Shown: positions 1-8,185 of the stretch, piece after piece
How positions within the stretch are numbered: the first letter of the stretch is position 1
Layout of the letters: each line of letters opens with the position of its first letter
Assembly: GCF_014873705.1 (NCBI RefSeq)
Contig: NZ_JADBDS010000005.1
Location: 516,038-580,037 of the forward strand
Reading direction: 5' to 3'
Length of the DNA stretch: 64,000 bases
Origin: Mycobacterium sp. OAS707
Lineage (GTDB): Bacteria > Actinomycetota > Actinomycetes > Mycobacteriales > Mycobacteriaceae
Translations under genes and position numbers: made by a program
The notes under the pieces: generated by a model
The model's database searches: none
The model's input: the letters and a program-made list of their open reading frames with translations, nothing else
Told to the model about the DNA's origin: nothing

Positions 1-211
1 AGAGGGCGGCGATACCGCCGAGACTGTGCTGCCAGACCGAGGACTGCTGCGATCGCGATCGGGCCAACCGGGGCAAAAAGCCAGTAGTACAAAAACCAGT
101 ACGTGCACGACGACCAGATGCCGGCGCTGAAACCGGCGAGCATCAGCGGTGACCCGCAGGGTTGGTTCAGTCTCTGCCAGACGGCAGGGGCTTGCTGCTC
201 CGACACCCTGT

Positions 212-550
212 TCACCCGCCCAAGCTCGACTGCACGCCCACCCACGCCAGCATCATCCAGCCGCTCACGCTGCAAACGATCGAGCCGACACCCACGCTGC
301 GGACAAGAACCGACGCCGCGAAGGCGGCCGTGAGGCCGCCGAGCGCTAGGGGCGCTGATGAAACCGCGGCGACTATGAGCCATTTCGTGTTCGGGGGAAG
401 TTCGTCGACGAGCGGTGTTCCCAGCAACAGCCCGGCCAGCACGCCCCATAACGCGCCGCCGGTGATCGCGCCGAAGCAGAGCGCAGCCGGCCAGTGTACT
501 GATCCGCGCTGGCTACCGGGACGGTCTGTTGGCGCTGCTGGTATGTACAC
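212..550 (-). CDS. Possible small multi-pass membrane protein
   Basis: About 112 residues if translation begins at the GTG at 550. The frame holds three hydrophobic stretches separated by short polar turns, which fits a small integral membrane protein. No family is recognised. The frame stays open up to about 895, but that upstream part is Arg/Ser-rich and does not look like protein. No clear ribosome binding site precedes the GTG, so the start is uncertain. It is divergent from the possible gene at 615-899. Confidence 0.4.
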   Translation of the reverse strand: MYIPAAPTDRPGSQRGSVHWPAALCFGAITGGALWGVLAGLLLGTPLVDELPPNTKWLIVAAVSSAPLALGGLTAAFAASVLVRSVGVGSIVCSVSGWMMLAWVGVQSSLGG

Positions 551-614
551 GGGGTCGATCGTGTCACGCCCCGGCCCATGCGGTGCACGCCAATTTCCGC
601 CCCCCACAGCGTGT

Positions 615-899
615 TTGCGGACGCAGGTATCACCAGTCGAGGATCGTGACACTGAGTACGAGGACCCCGCGACTGGCCTGTGGTGGCGTCGCATGGATTG
701 CCTCGACTGCTTGCGGATCATCAACTCTGCACGCCGTGACCGTGCGCAGCGCGCGCTCACGGACGAGTTGATAAAGCTCGCGGCACATGTTCGAGAACTG
801 ACGGCCGATAAGGTTGTCATCCTGCGCGAGCAAATCAAATTGGTGCGTCCGCCGGCGGAGGCACTCGTTAGGCTCGAAATTGCACGGTCCGTCACCTAG
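615..899 (+). CDS. Hypothetical protein, uncertain start
   Basis: The frame ends in TAG at 897-899. Its last 70 residues look like real protein: a CLDCL motif, then a charged amphipathic helical stretch. Possible starts are the TTG at 615 (94 aa) or the ATG at 693 (68 aa), and neither has a strong ribosome binding site. The frame extends further upstream, but that part is low-complexity Arg/Pro/Ser. No family is recognised. It could also be the tail of a decayed gene. Confidence 0.33.
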   Translation: MRTQVSPVEDRDTEYEDPATGLWWRRMDCLDCLRIINSARRDRAQRALTDELIKLAAHVRELTADKVVILREQIKLVRPPAEALVRLEIARSVT

Positions 900-978
900 A
901 TCCCCACGGTGCCGCCCGATCTGACCGACGTCGATCAGATTGGCCTGTCCCGCCTGCTAATAGCGGCGAGTTCCGCGG

Positions 979-1308
979 TCAATCACGACCGTAAGACCAA
1001 GGGTGATCTGAGTAAGGTGTGATCGTTTCGCAGGGATAGCCGGGGGGGCCACACACGAACGTTTGAGTTTCGTCGGGGGGCTGCGGTGCGATGTACCCCT
1101 GCCCCGGGGACGACCCCGCGGGGTGAGTGGATTCGTTCGGCGGATGCGGCGGAGGGCACTGCCCGTCTTCACATTGGTTCGGCCTCGCCGAGGCAACACC
1201 AGCTGCCTCCATCGAGACGCCCGCTGCGGCCCCGAAGGCGGCCGCAGCGATGAGGACGGCGGGCGCTAGGCGACGTAACCGGGTCGAACGCGCGATCCTG
1301 CCTGTCAT
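979..1308 (-). CDS. Small secreted Pro/Cys-rich protein
   Basis: 109 residues. The Arg-rich N-terminus is followed by an Ala-rich hydrophobic core and an AxA-type site (VASA, about residue 41), a typical Sec signal peptide. The mature part is short, rich in Pro and Gly, and has four Cys (two near the N-terminus, two in FVCGPPGYPC), which suggests disulfides outside the cytoplasm. GGGAG lies 6-10 nt before the ATG at 1308. No named family is recognised. Small secreted proteins of this style are common in mycobacteria. Confidence 0.78.
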   Translation of the reverse strand: MTGRIARSTRLRRLAPAVLIAAAAFGAAAGVSMEAAGVASARPNQCEDGQCPPPHPPNESTHPAGSSPGQGYIAPQPPDETQTFVCGPPGYPCETITPYSDHPWSYGRD

Positions 1309-1611
1309 TTCTTCTCCCGATATGTGGTCGCGGTGCCCGAGCTGGGCCGCTAGTACTCAAGAGATTTCGCGATCACACAGGGGGTTCGTAATCACCGGAA
1401 AGCCAGACTCCACTTTCAAACAGGAAGGGTTTCCTATCCGCCAGGTAAGCCCAGCGGTGGTTCAATCCGCCACTCCAGATTCCCCACGGTGGCGGGCCGA
1501 ACCTCGGCGCGAATTTCTTCCACAAAAAAGTGTGGGAGTTGGGGTGCCTGGTTGCTCCTAGGTGTTGAACGCAGCCCACAAGGGGCTACGAGCAAACCAA
1601 AGGAGAACATC
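1309..1611. other. Intergenic region between divergent secreted-protein genes
   Basis: About 300 nt between two divergently read secreted-protein genes, so it must hold both promoters. The only firm element is the AAAGGAG ribosome binding site at about 1600-1606 for the gene at 1612. No convincing gene or repeat was seen. Confidence 0.5.
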
Positions 1612-2031
1612 ATGAAGATCAACAACCACACCATGCGCGACCACTCAACCCGCACCCTTAAAAGGACGGCAGCCGCCGTCGCAATGCGAGCGGCTCGTCC
1701 GATTCTGCTGGCGGCCGTGGGGTTCGGGCTGATCCTCGGCGCAGCCGGAACAGCGAACGCCTTTCCGAACATCCCCCCCGGCGGGGACTCATACCAGCAA
1801 GCTTGCGCAGCCCAAGTGAACCAGATCCGTGATGCACTTCAGGAGTACTACGACAGTCCAAAGACGGCGGCGAACCTTCAGGCCGCGCAAGACAAGATTC
1901 GCCCTGCGGCCGAAAAGTACAACTCGTTGGGCTGCGCAAAAATCTGGGGCCCGCTCCGCCCAGAGTCTCTACCGGAGCCCCGGCGCGCAGCTTCGCCGGT
2001 GGTGGGCCAGGGGGCAACGAATTTGAACTAG
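1612..2031 (+). CDS. Secreted protein with helical mature domain
   Basis: 139 residues from the ATG at 1612, which has AAAGGAG 5-6 nt upstream; the open frame extends further 5' but without this signal. A long basic N-terminus is followed by a hydrophobic core and an ANA cleavage site (TANAFP, about residue 50). The mature part is a roughly 70-residue helical region with two Cys (QQACAAQ and LGCAK) and then a Pro-rich tail. A small alpha-helical exported protein of unknown role. It is followed by a strong shared hairpin terminator. Confidence 0.8.
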   Translation: MKINNHTMRDHSTRTLKRTAAAVAMRAARPILLAAVGFGLILGAAGTANAFPNIPPGGDSYQQACAAQVNQIRDALQEYYDSPKTAANLQAAQDKIRPAAEKYNSLGCAKIWGPLRPESLPEPRRAASPVVGQGATNLN

Positions 2032-2057
2032 CGTCTGCAGCCGCGTCCTATCCGATA

Positions 2058-2094
2058 TTCGGCCCGCCACCCCCTCCCCTGGTGGCGGGCCGAA
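2058..2094. terminator. Perfect 14-bp hairpin, bidirectional terminator
   Basis: Arms 2058-2071 and 2081-2094 are perfect inverted repeats (left arm TTCGGCCCGCCACC) around a 9-nt loop. It lies 26 nt after the stop of the secreted protein (plus) and 41 nt after the stop of the FHA-HTH gene (minus), so it can serve both convergent genes. There is no U-tract, which is usual for mycobacterial terminators. Confidence 0.8.
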
Positions 2095-2135
2095 CACTCG
2101 GAACGTCTCACAGACGCCGTGGCCCCTCGGTGCGG

Positions 2136-3197
2136 TCAGTGTTGTGCGAGTTGGGCGATCAACGATTCCAGCGCCGCCATATCGCCGGGCGGCACTGGCC
2201 GGTCGGCTTCAGCGTCGGCGACCGTTTGGGCATCGACGCCCGCTGCGTTGGCGGTTTCCTCGACGGTGAGCTCGGCGCGATGCCGTGCGGCGTAGAGCCG
2301 GTGGCTCAACCGGGCGCCCGGTGCGCCGGCCGCACGGACGATCAGATCGTTGTAGGTGCGCCGGATGTCGCTGAGCAGCAGTGCGATCCCCGGACCTTTC
2401 GAGCCTGCTGCAGCCTCGTGGGCGGTGGCTTGCACTTGACGCAGCTTGGTGAGCAGTTCGGCTGCCCGGGCGCCGAACGTGGGCGCGCTCTGCGATGGCA
2501 GTGCCGAAACCCGCCCCTTGATGTCGTCGAGGTGCAGCCTGATCGCGTCAAGGAACACCGAGACGCGCACACTGTCGGTGAGCACTTCGGTGGCAGTCTC
2601 CGCCGATTCTGTGGGGATAGGTCCGCCGCGGCGGATACGGGCAAGGGTCCCGGCCGGCCAGTCGACAGCCTGCTCCAGTTTGGCCAGAGTGCTGTTGCGG
2701 GGCCAGCTGCGGCCTTTCTCAAAGGCGACCAGATTGCTTTGTCCGATCACATTGTCGTCGGACAACTTTCGCTGCGAGAAGCCCATTTCTTCGCGGCGCA
2801 CGGCGAAAGCACGACCGGCCCGCGCGAGCCCGGGGTCATTGGGGTTGCGCCGTTGGTGGGTGAAAGTCACCGGGATGCCGTCGGCGTCGCCGAGGTGAAC
2901 GGTGAGGCCGTCGGTGACCCAGTGCGCGGTGATCAGCGCGCCGTCGAGGTAGGTCCCATTGGTGCTGCCGTCATCTCGCAACGCCCAATTGGCGCCGTCG
3001 CACTCGATGATCAGATGCCTCTCCGACACTCGCGGGTCCTGGATGCGCATGGTCGCCTCCAACCCACGCCCCACAGTGATCGGCGCATCGACGACGTCCA
3101 CGGTGTAGGGCGCCATGTCCCTCACCGTGATCGACAACGCCGGCGCCTCGACTTGGCCGTGTTCGTTGATGTTCGGGCCGGTGTACGCGTGGGTCAT
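2136..3197 (-). CDS. FHA domain and helix-turn-helix regulator
   Basis: 353 residues from the ATG at 3197; an earlier in-frame start at 3278 would add 27 unlikely residues. The first 110 residues form a forkhead-associated domain: VGRG, then VSERHLII, then DGSTNGTYLDG, the phosphothreonine-binding signature. From about 125 to 190 there is an XRE-type helix-turn-helix (FSQRKLSDDNVIGQSNLVAFEKG). The C-terminal half is helical and ends in what may be a second, weaker HTH-like segment. The domain order suggests a DNA-binding protein tuned by Ser/Thr kinase phosphorylation, and four receptor kinases or pseudokinases lie in this window. It is divergent from the WhiB gene. Confidence 0.86.
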   Translation of the reverse strand: MTHAYTGPNINEHGQVEAPALSITVRDMAPYTVDVVDAPITVGRGLEATMRIQDPRVSERHLIIECDGANWALRDDGSTNGTYLDGALITAHWVTDGLTVHLGDADGIPVTFTHQRRNPNDPGLARAGRAFAVRREEMGFSQRKLSDDNVIGQSNLVAFEKGRSWPRNSTLAKLEQAVDWPAGTLARIRRGGPIPTESAETATEVLTDSVRVSVFLDAIRLHLDDIKGRVSALPSQSAPTFGARAAELLTKLRQVQATAHEAAAGSKGPGIALLLSDIRRTYNDLIVRAAGAPGARLSHRLYAARHRAELTVEETANAAGVDAQTVADAEADRPVPPGDMAALESLIAQLAQH

Positions 3198-3280
3198 TGC
3201 GCTCCGCTTCTCTGTGGTCGCATGCTGCTGTCGTGCTTTCGCTCCAAAGGCTCGGGTCGTCGCAGCTAATGATAGCAACC

Positions 3281-3499
3281 GGTATCGAGAGCGACAACGG
3301 AACCGCTATCGAATCCGCTCCGCGCCGCGCCGAGGATCCGAGTGCGGCCGACATTCTGGGCTGTTTTCTGCCGCTTGTTGCCAGGTCAACCTGCATTTAC
3401 CCCTCTGGGCGCCGACCGCGCGCTACGGTATCGAACGATTGCGACTTGCTTTCGGAACGCTTTCGTTTATTGTAGATCTAACGACAGCATTTCGATAGC
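3281..3499. promoter_or_regulatory. Four copies of a GSTATCGAR motif between divergent regulators
   Basis: The 9-mer GSTATCGAR occurs at 3281-3289, 3305-3313 and 3427-3435 on the plus strand and at 3491-3499 on the minus strand. All four lie in the FHA-HTH/WhiB intergenic region, and the last is 30-38 nt upstream of the WhiB start. This is the arrangement expected of operators for a regulator encoded next door. That binding is an inference. Confidence 0.5.
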
Positions 3500-3528
3500 A
3501 CTGAGAAACTGGAACGGAAGGTCCGGCG

Positions 3529-3828
3529 ATGACCGCAGCGCACCTCATTAGGCCCCTGAACTCTCGCGTGAATCTGCCCTCGCCCTGCGTGGCCGATCCC
3601 GATCGTTGGCTCGAAGGCGGCGAAGACCCTGAACTCAAAAGCCTGTGCCGCGGGTGCCCCCGCCGCTGGCAGTGCGCCAAAGACGCCCTGGAAACGCCCG
3701 GTGTCGAGGGAATGTGGGCCGCGGTCTACATCCCGAGTGAGGGGCGCCGTGCCCGCACATCTGCGCTACGGCAACTGCGCTCGCTCGTCGAGCATGCCGA
3801 CAGCGTCGGTGCCCCCACCCGGCGGTAG
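3529..3828 (+). CDS. WhiB-family iron-sulfur transcription regulator
   Basis: 99 residues. The four cluster-binding cysteines have WhiB spacing: C20, then C40-x2-C43-x5-C49. They are followed by the turn motif (VEGMWAAVY, in place of the usual G-V/I-W-G-G) and a basic C-terminal segment. WhiB proteins bind a 4Fe-4S cluster and act with sigma factors. GGAAGG lies upstream of the ATG. The gene is alone on its strand, divergent from the FHA-HTH regulator; it is about 100 nt upstream of a lipoprotein operon that it might control (inference). The subgroup WhiB1-7 cannot be assigned with confidence. Confidence 0.95.
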   Translation: MTAAHLIRPLNSRVNLPSPCVADPDRWLEGGEDPELKSLCRGCPRRWQCAKDALETPGVEGMWAAVYIPSEGRRARTSALRQLRSLVEHADSVGAPTRR

Positions 3829-3925
3829 AAGCACCGCCAACAGATGTGCCGCCCCAGCCATGCCCACCTCCACATCTCCTCCGCGGCGATATCAGTCGGC
3901 GCGAATCGGCGAAAGGAACCCCCGC

Positions 3926-4645
3926 GTGTTGATACCCAATAGCGTTATGCGAGCGAGTGTTCGCAGTGTCGCGCTGATCGCCGTGGCAGCGTCGCTGGCC
4001 GCGTGCGGCAGTGACGAGCCGGCCTCACCCGAGGAGTTACTCGCCGGCAAGACGCTTCCAGCGGCAGTCCCCGCCCGCGTCGTCGGGGTCGGCGATGCGG
4101 GCGCGTGTCACCAGGTCGCCGCGCCCATGGTCGACATCGAGAGCCGAAACGACACCGAACCGCAGCTGCGGATCCCGCAGCCGGCGGGCTGGGAGCGTTT
4201 CACCAAACTCGACAGCGAAATCCTCCGATTCGCCTTGGCGAACAGGAATCTGGTCGCCAACCAGTTCGCCCCCAACGTCGTGGTCACCCTGGAACACACC
4301 CCTGACGCCGATCCCCAGGTGATTTTCGATCAGACGCGGGACAACGTGGCGAAAATGGCCGGCGCGCACGACATCACGGTGAACGCGGGCACCATGTGCG
4401 GGCTGCCGGCCGAGACGGTCACCTACGTTGCCGCGGCGATGGGGCCGGCGACCCCGGCGCGCCCGATCTCCGCGCTGCAGGTGGTGACCAGGACCGGCGG
4501 GCAAACCTACCTGGTCACTGCGACGATGCAAACCACCCAACCAGATAATCCCACCTATCGGCGTGACGTCGAGACCATCCTGATCGGCCTCCAGGTGCTG
4601 CCTCCCGTAGCAGACAAACTCACCGGCCGCCAGAAAGGCAACTGA
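3926..4645 (+). CDS. LpqN/LpqT-type lipoprotein
   Basis: 239 residues from the GTG at 3926, which follows AAAGGA by about 8 nt; the ATG at 3947 is an alternative. The signal peptide ends in a lipobox (SLAAC), so the mature protein is lipid-anchored at Cys. The region from about 75 to the end resembles the mycobacterial LpqN family: a hydrophobic beta-strand stretch, a single internal Cys (GTMCGLPAETVTY) and a TYLVTATMQTT strand. Members are cell-envelope lipoproteins, some of which interact with host or wall factors. First gene of an operon with the membrane protein that begins 1 nt after its stop. Confidence 0.85.
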   Translation: MLIPNSVMRASVRSVALIAVAASLAACGSDEPASPEELLAGKTLPAAVPARVVGVGDAGACHQVAAPMVDIESRNDTEPQLRIPQPAGWERFTKLDSEILRFALANRNLVANQFAPNVVVTLEHTPDADPQVIFDQTRDNVAKMAGAHDITVNAGTMCGLPAETVTYVAAAMGPATPARPISALQVVTRTGGQTYLVTATMQTTQPDNPTYRRDVETILIGLQVLPPVADKLTGRQKGN

Positions 4646-4646
4646 C

Positions 4647-5390
4647 ATGTCACTCGCCTATCTTGCCGGTTATCTCTCACTGCCCATCACCGGACTCGTC
4701 ATGCTCATCATCGGCATTGCCCAGCGAACAGGGTCGCGGACCAACGCGGCGCCACCGGCACCGCACGCCCATCCCGGGGCCTGGCCTTCGAGCCAGCACC
4801 ATCACCGTGCACACCCCTACCCACAGCAGCCACCCCACTACGGCCCCCCGTCGCCGCCACCACGAAGCAGGGCCGGTACCGGGTTGATAGTGGCCGGCGC
4901 GGTCGTGGTTCTCATCACGATGCTGGGCGCCGTTGGGCGCGTATCCACTGCCTCCCAATCGATCGCGAGCCCAAATCGCATCGACGTCGGCGACTGCCTC
5001 ACCGCAGAAAACCTCAAGCGATCGGGCACGCTGAAGCCCATCGACTGCGGTGACCCGCAAGCCAACTTTGAACTGGCCGCCCTGTCCGGTTCCGCAGAAT
5101 GCCCAGACAAGCCTATAAGCGACACCGCCTACGTCTACCTCACGACGGCCCATACGACGATGTGCTTCATCCCGGTTCTGGCGCAGGGCGCGTGTTTTCG
5201 GGCCGACTCGGTGTACACAGTGTTCGACGTCGTCGAATGCGCGGACCGATCAGCCGGAGCCAAGTTGATCAGGGTCGTTAAGCGGATTGACGGCAGCACC
5301 GACAAGGCACTATGTCCCACGGCGACAAAGTCTTTGGCCTTTCCCCAACCCGCGCGGCTGTACTGCTTGACTACGGTGACCAGCACATGA
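4647..5390 (+). CDS. Membrane protein with Cys-rich outer domain
   Basis: 247 residues. One membrane helix at 5-25, then a His/Pro-rich linker (35-75), a second helix at about 78-97, and an extracytoplasmic domain with seven or more Cys (VGDCL, PIDCGD, SAECP, TTMCF, GACF, VVECAD, ALCP, RLYCL). The VGDCL...DCGDPQA...F layout is that of mycobacterial LppU-like or septum-formation-like outer domains, which is as close as I can place it. Translationally coupled on both sides: it starts 1 nt after the lipoprotein stop and its own stop overlaps the next start (ATGA). Function unknown. Confidence 0.8.
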   Translation: MSLAYLAGYLSLPITGLVMLIIGIAQRTGSRTNAAPPAPHAHPGAWPSSQHHHRAHPYPQQPPHYGPPSPPPRSRAGTGLIVAGAVVVLITMLGAVGRVSTASQSIASPNRIDVGDCLTAENLKRSGTLKPIDCGDPQANFELAALSGSAECPDKPISDTAYVYLTTAHTTMCFIPVLAQGACFRADSVYTVFDVVECADRSAGAKLIRVVKRIDGSTDKALCPTATKSLAFPQPARLYCLTTVTST

Positions 5391-5506
5391 CGATCGCTGC
5401 ATCACGTCCCCAGCAGTCGCTGCCGCTCGCAGGCGAGCCCTGGGCGTTTCGCACAGCCCGCAGCACCGACGACACCGGTGTCTATCTGACGGGATACTCG
5501 TCATGA
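5387..5506 (+). CDS. Tiny ORF coupled to both neighbours
   Basis: A 39-residue frame starts at an ATG overlapping the previous stop (ATGA, 5387-5390) and ends in a TGA that overlaps the next start in the same way (5503-5506). Double ATGA overlaps are typical of coupled operon genes. The product is polar, has no Cys and no membrane segment, and matches nothing known to me. The alternative is that ribosomes only pass through it to couple the genes on either side. Confidence 0.5.
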   Translation: MTIAASRPQQSLPLAGEPWAFRTARSTDDTGVYLTGYSS

Positions 5507-5913
5507 CCGATCATCGATCCGTGGCCGGCCGCAGCCCGCAGCGCGCGGCCCATGACCCACTACCCCTAACCGGTGCGCGCCGCGTCTCACGGATGGTCGA
5601 CAACACGCTGAGCGTGGTGCTGTTCGCGGGTCAGATCGCGCTGTGGGGCGTGGCTTTCATCAGCTTCATCGCGTTGCCGATGAGTATCGACAACTGCGCC
5701 TACCAGGATTGCGGGCCGGAAAAGTGGATCGACTACGCGATGCTCACCGTGGCACTGACCGCCCCGGCCGGGGCGATCTTCATTGGTGCCGGCATCTATC
5801 TGCTCGCCACCCGCAAAGTCGGGTTCTGGGCGCCACTGCTGGGCTGCGCAGTCCAAGTCACGATGATCGCGGCCGCGTGGCTTATGGCCGGCAACGCCGG
5901 CCCCATCCACTGA
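5503..5913 (+). CDS. Three-helix membrane protein
   Basis: 136 residues. The N-terminal 30 are polar and cytoplasm-like. Hydrophobic helices lie at about 33-60, 77-103 and 107-130. A short loop between the first two carries two Cys (NCAYQDCG), likely outside. No family is assigned. Its ATG overlaps the stop of the 39-aa ORF, placing it in the operon that starts with the LpqN-type lipoprotein. Confidence 0.82.
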   Translation: MTDHRSVAGRSPQRAAHDPLPLTGARRVSRMVDNTLSVVLFAGQIALWGVAFISFIALPMSIDNCAYQDCGPEKWIDYAMLTVALTAPAGAIFIGAGIYLLATRKVGFWAPLLGCAVQVTMIAAAWLMAGNAGPIH

Positions 5914-5930
5914 CAACCAGGAGGTACCGC

Positions 5931-6212
5931 GTGACCGAAAACGATGTGGCATACGAGGATCGCCAAACGGTCTACCAGGGCTACATGAATGGCGCCCACA
6001 ACGGCGATGCGGTCGTTCAACGCGCTTTCGAGTGGTGGATGAACCGAACTTTGACCGATCTCGATCACTGGGCAGCCGTCCACGGCACCGACGCCGACAC
6101 CTTCCGGGAGGTCCTTGAGCGGGCCCGCGCAACCGAGCAGCGGTCCGGAGCACACAACGGCTTCCACGAGATTTGGAAGTTCTTCCTCACCCTCATGACG
6201 GAGGGCCGATGA
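5931..6212 (+). CDS. Small soluble helical protein
   Basis: 93 residues from the GTG at 5931, with AGGAGG at 5919-5925. The sequence is acidic and helical and rich in Trp and His (FEWWMNR, DHWAAVHG). It has no signal peptide or membrane segment. It is the last gene of the 3926-6212 operon and the only cytoplasmic product in it, so it may be a partner of the membrane proteins. No family is recognised. Confidence 0.78.
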   Translation: MTENDVAYEDRQTVYQGYMNGAHNGDAVVQRAFEWWMNRTLTDLDHWAAVHGTDADTFREVLERARATEQRSGAHNGFHEIWKFFLTLMTEGR

Positions 6213-6254
6213 GGACTGCGTGCCTGCCGTCTGCCGCGGTAGTCGTGCAGTCCT

Positions 6255-6289
6255 GAACCTCGGAAAAAGGTTAGCCGCCAACGAGGTTC
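6255..6289 (+). terminator. 8-bp hairpin downstream of the operon
   Basis: GAACCTCG (6255-6262) and CGAGGTTC (6282-6289) are perfect inverted repeats with a 19-nt loop. Immediately before them a second pair, AGGACTGC (6212-6219) and GCAGTCCT (6247-6254), also pairs perfectly. The two could end transcription of the 3926-6212 operon. The long loops make this tentative. Confidence 0.4.
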
Positions 6290-6351
6290 AGCCCCAAAGG
6301 GAAGCAGGGTGGTAATGCGCAGACTCGCTGCCGATGGGTCGGCTCAGCGGA

Positions 6352-6597
6352 TTAGTTGACTGTGCGACACCTGGCCGCCCCTGTATGGGGCGATGGGGTG
6401 CACCGGATGTGATCCCGCCGCACCGTACGGGACGGGTGACGGGCCGAACCTGACGACGCAACGAGATAGTCACCGCCAGCTCGCTGGTAGACATCGTCCA
6501 TGCGGTCTCCATCGAGGCGCATGACGGCGTGTACGGTCGCGCGCTGGGGTGGCTCGGATGCGGTGAAAGACCCGCGCACAGTGATCTCGCTGGACAT
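6352..6597 (-). pseudogene. Truncated SIMPL (DUF541)-type gene
   Basis: The frame opens at the ATG at 6597 with MSSEITVRGSF and continues APERATVH-like (SEPPQRATVHAVM), the usual N-terminus of mycobacterial SIMPL/DUF541 proteins. Similarity seems to stop after about 40 residues, beyond which the frame is Arg/Ser/Pro-rich and reads like out-of-frame DNA. Full-length family members are over 200 residues. I read it as a 5' remnant. Confidence 0.5.
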
Positions 6598-6651
6598 AGC
6601 GCCTACCGTAGCGGCCCTCCGAGCGTGAGTAGCTTCCGCAGCACCGGCCAC

Positions 6652-7065
6652 TCAGTCACGGCGGATTTCCTCGACACGAATGTCTTTCAACTCTTCAGGG
6701 TCGATGACGCCGGTCCACCCCATGTGCTGGTCGCCCGTTAATCCGATTTCGCGTGCCACAGCGGGAGAACCAATAAACCAGACCACGATTCGACCGTCTG
6801 GCAACTGGTGCTGAAGGGACACAGTGTGTCCACCGAGTGTTCCGCTGACACGGACAGCAACAACACCGTCGAGGGCAGACGTGGGGACTTTCACCCAGGG
6901 TTCGTAATGACCCTGTCCCACAGAGGACTCGCCGGACTGGAATCCGTCGGGCACCTCGGGCCCCGCTTTTGCGCGCAATGCGACCCAGTCGTCACCACTG
7001 AATACGATCCGAATCCGCTTCCCGCGGTACTGCGCTATCGCGCCAGTCACTGGAACCTCAGCCAT
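6652..7065 (-). CDS. Hypothetical soluble beta-rich protein
   Basis: 137 residues from the ATG at 7065, which has GGGAGG 3-8 nt upstream. The sequence alternates short hydrophobic strands and charged turns (KRIRIVFSGDDWVALR; VVAVRVSGTLGGHTVSLQH; GRIVVWFIGSP), suggesting a compact beta fold. No signal peptide. Divergent from 7198. It is not recognised; its size, strand and neighbours (SseB-like, Imm63) are compatible with an immunity-type protein, which is inference only. Confidence 0.78.
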   Translation of the reverse strand: MAEVPVTGAIAQYRGKRIRIVFSGDDWVALRAKAGPEVPDGFQSGESSVGQGHYEPWVKVPTSALDGVVAVRVSGTLGGHTVSLQHQLPDGRIVVWFIGSPAVAREIGLTGDQHMGWTGVIDPEELKDIRVEEIRRD

Positions 7066-7197
7066 TGACCTCCCTTGCAGAGTCACCACTGTGGTCTGCG
7101 GGGTTTGCCGCCGCCCGCTGCGCACACTGCGCGTCGATGATTGCAGGGTGCCCAATTGGTGTCCAGTACGTACTGCGACGGCCTTTACCATTGAACA

Positions 7198-7743
7198 GTG
7201 TCCGACGATGAGCGGTGGCGCCGTTGGCTCTACCAAACCCACTCAGCCGCAGAGCTTCACGACTGGGCATTGCGCCTGCGGTACTTCCGGTTCTGCCGCG
7301 CCGTCGGCGGCCACGCCAACGACGGCGACAACCTGCGCGTCGTGCTGCGTGCGGAGACCGAGCCCGCACTGCGCACCCTGTTCACCGTCCTTGGTATCAC
7401 GCCCACCACAATCCCCCCAGGCGCGCCACGGCCACAACCAGGTGCCCGATACACAGCCACTCAGTATGCGGCCTTCCCGGCGCGCATCGACCGCTTCCCC
7501 ACCCTCGCCCAACCTGCCCACGTGCATATCGCCGGGCATAAAGCCTTTGCATGGGCTTCTGCAGGGCGACTGAGGATTTCGCTGCACGACACGGATAACC
7601 CGTTCGAGGTCACCCAGCCCACGCTGCAAGCAGCGCTTGACATCGAGCAGCGGCTGTCACAACTGGCGACCGAGATCATAGATCCGCCCGTCGACAACCG
7701 CCACTGCATCTGTCCCAAGTACTACGGCGAGATATGGGAGTAA
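7198..7743 (+). CDS. Hypothetical protein
   Basis: 181 residues from the GTG at 7198. The N-terminal 70 residues are helical and Arg-rich (WALRLRYFRFCRAVGG, then LRVVLRAETEPALRTLF). A Pro-rich hinge follows, then a mixed alpha/beta domain, and the end carries CICPKYYGEIW. No membrane segment and no family recognised. Divergent from the gene at 6652. Confidence 0.78.
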   Translation: MSDDERWRRWLYQTHSAAELHDWALRLRYFRFCRAVGGHANDGDNLRVVLRAETEPALRTLFTVLGITPTTIPPGAPRPQPGARYTATQYAAFPARIDRFPTLAQPAHVHIAGHKAFAWASAGRLRISLHDTDNPFEVTQPTLQAALDIEQRLSQLATEIIDPPVDNRHCICPKYYGEIWE

Positions 7744-7883
7744 GTCTGGCGCCGCCGTCCTCCGCCGTCAGATCGGTCCCGTCGGCGGTGATCGCCAATA
7801 CGTAGGTTATCCGCTGAAATATGAAGCACCGCAAGGAACGTGGAACAGTTAGATCACGCAGGCAAACGCGCAGTTGGAGACGC

Positions 7884-8162
7884 ATGAACACCATCCGTAT
7901 AGAACTCCTTTCGGGCTTCAAGTCCGACGGGGTGGTGTTGTTGGCCGCCGAGGCCGCCGGGTTGGATACCTTTGAGGCGGCGCTGACCGAGGCCCAACGA
8001 CGAGGGTCAGCGCAGCTCGACCATGACGGAGTGATGCCGGCTGGTTGGCCCGTATCACCGATCGCCACGATGACGCCGCGCTGTACCAGGCCGCCGAGGA
8101 TTTCCCCCGTGGCGAGAGCGACAAGTGGTACCGCGGCCGATCAAGTTGTCGACCGAGCCGAC
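7884..8162 (+). pseudogene. Possible frameshifted remnant
   Basis: The frame from the ATG at 7884 gives about 50 protein-like residues (MNTIRIELLSGFKSDG, then LLAAEAAGLDTFEAALTEAQ) and then degenerates. The -1 frame picks up at about 8045 with similarly protein-like sequence (ARITDRHDDAALYQAAEDF) that runs towards the next gene. A single frameshift near 8030 would join them. No family is recognised; it may be decayed or a sequencing error. Confidence 0.3.
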
Positions 8163-8185
8163 ACGCCCGCCACAAAGGAGACACC

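Noticed and set aside
2082..3269. Long plus-strand frame opposite the FHA-HTH gene
   Set aside because: Antisense shadow of a GC-rich gene; the minus frame carries clear FHA and HTH motifs.
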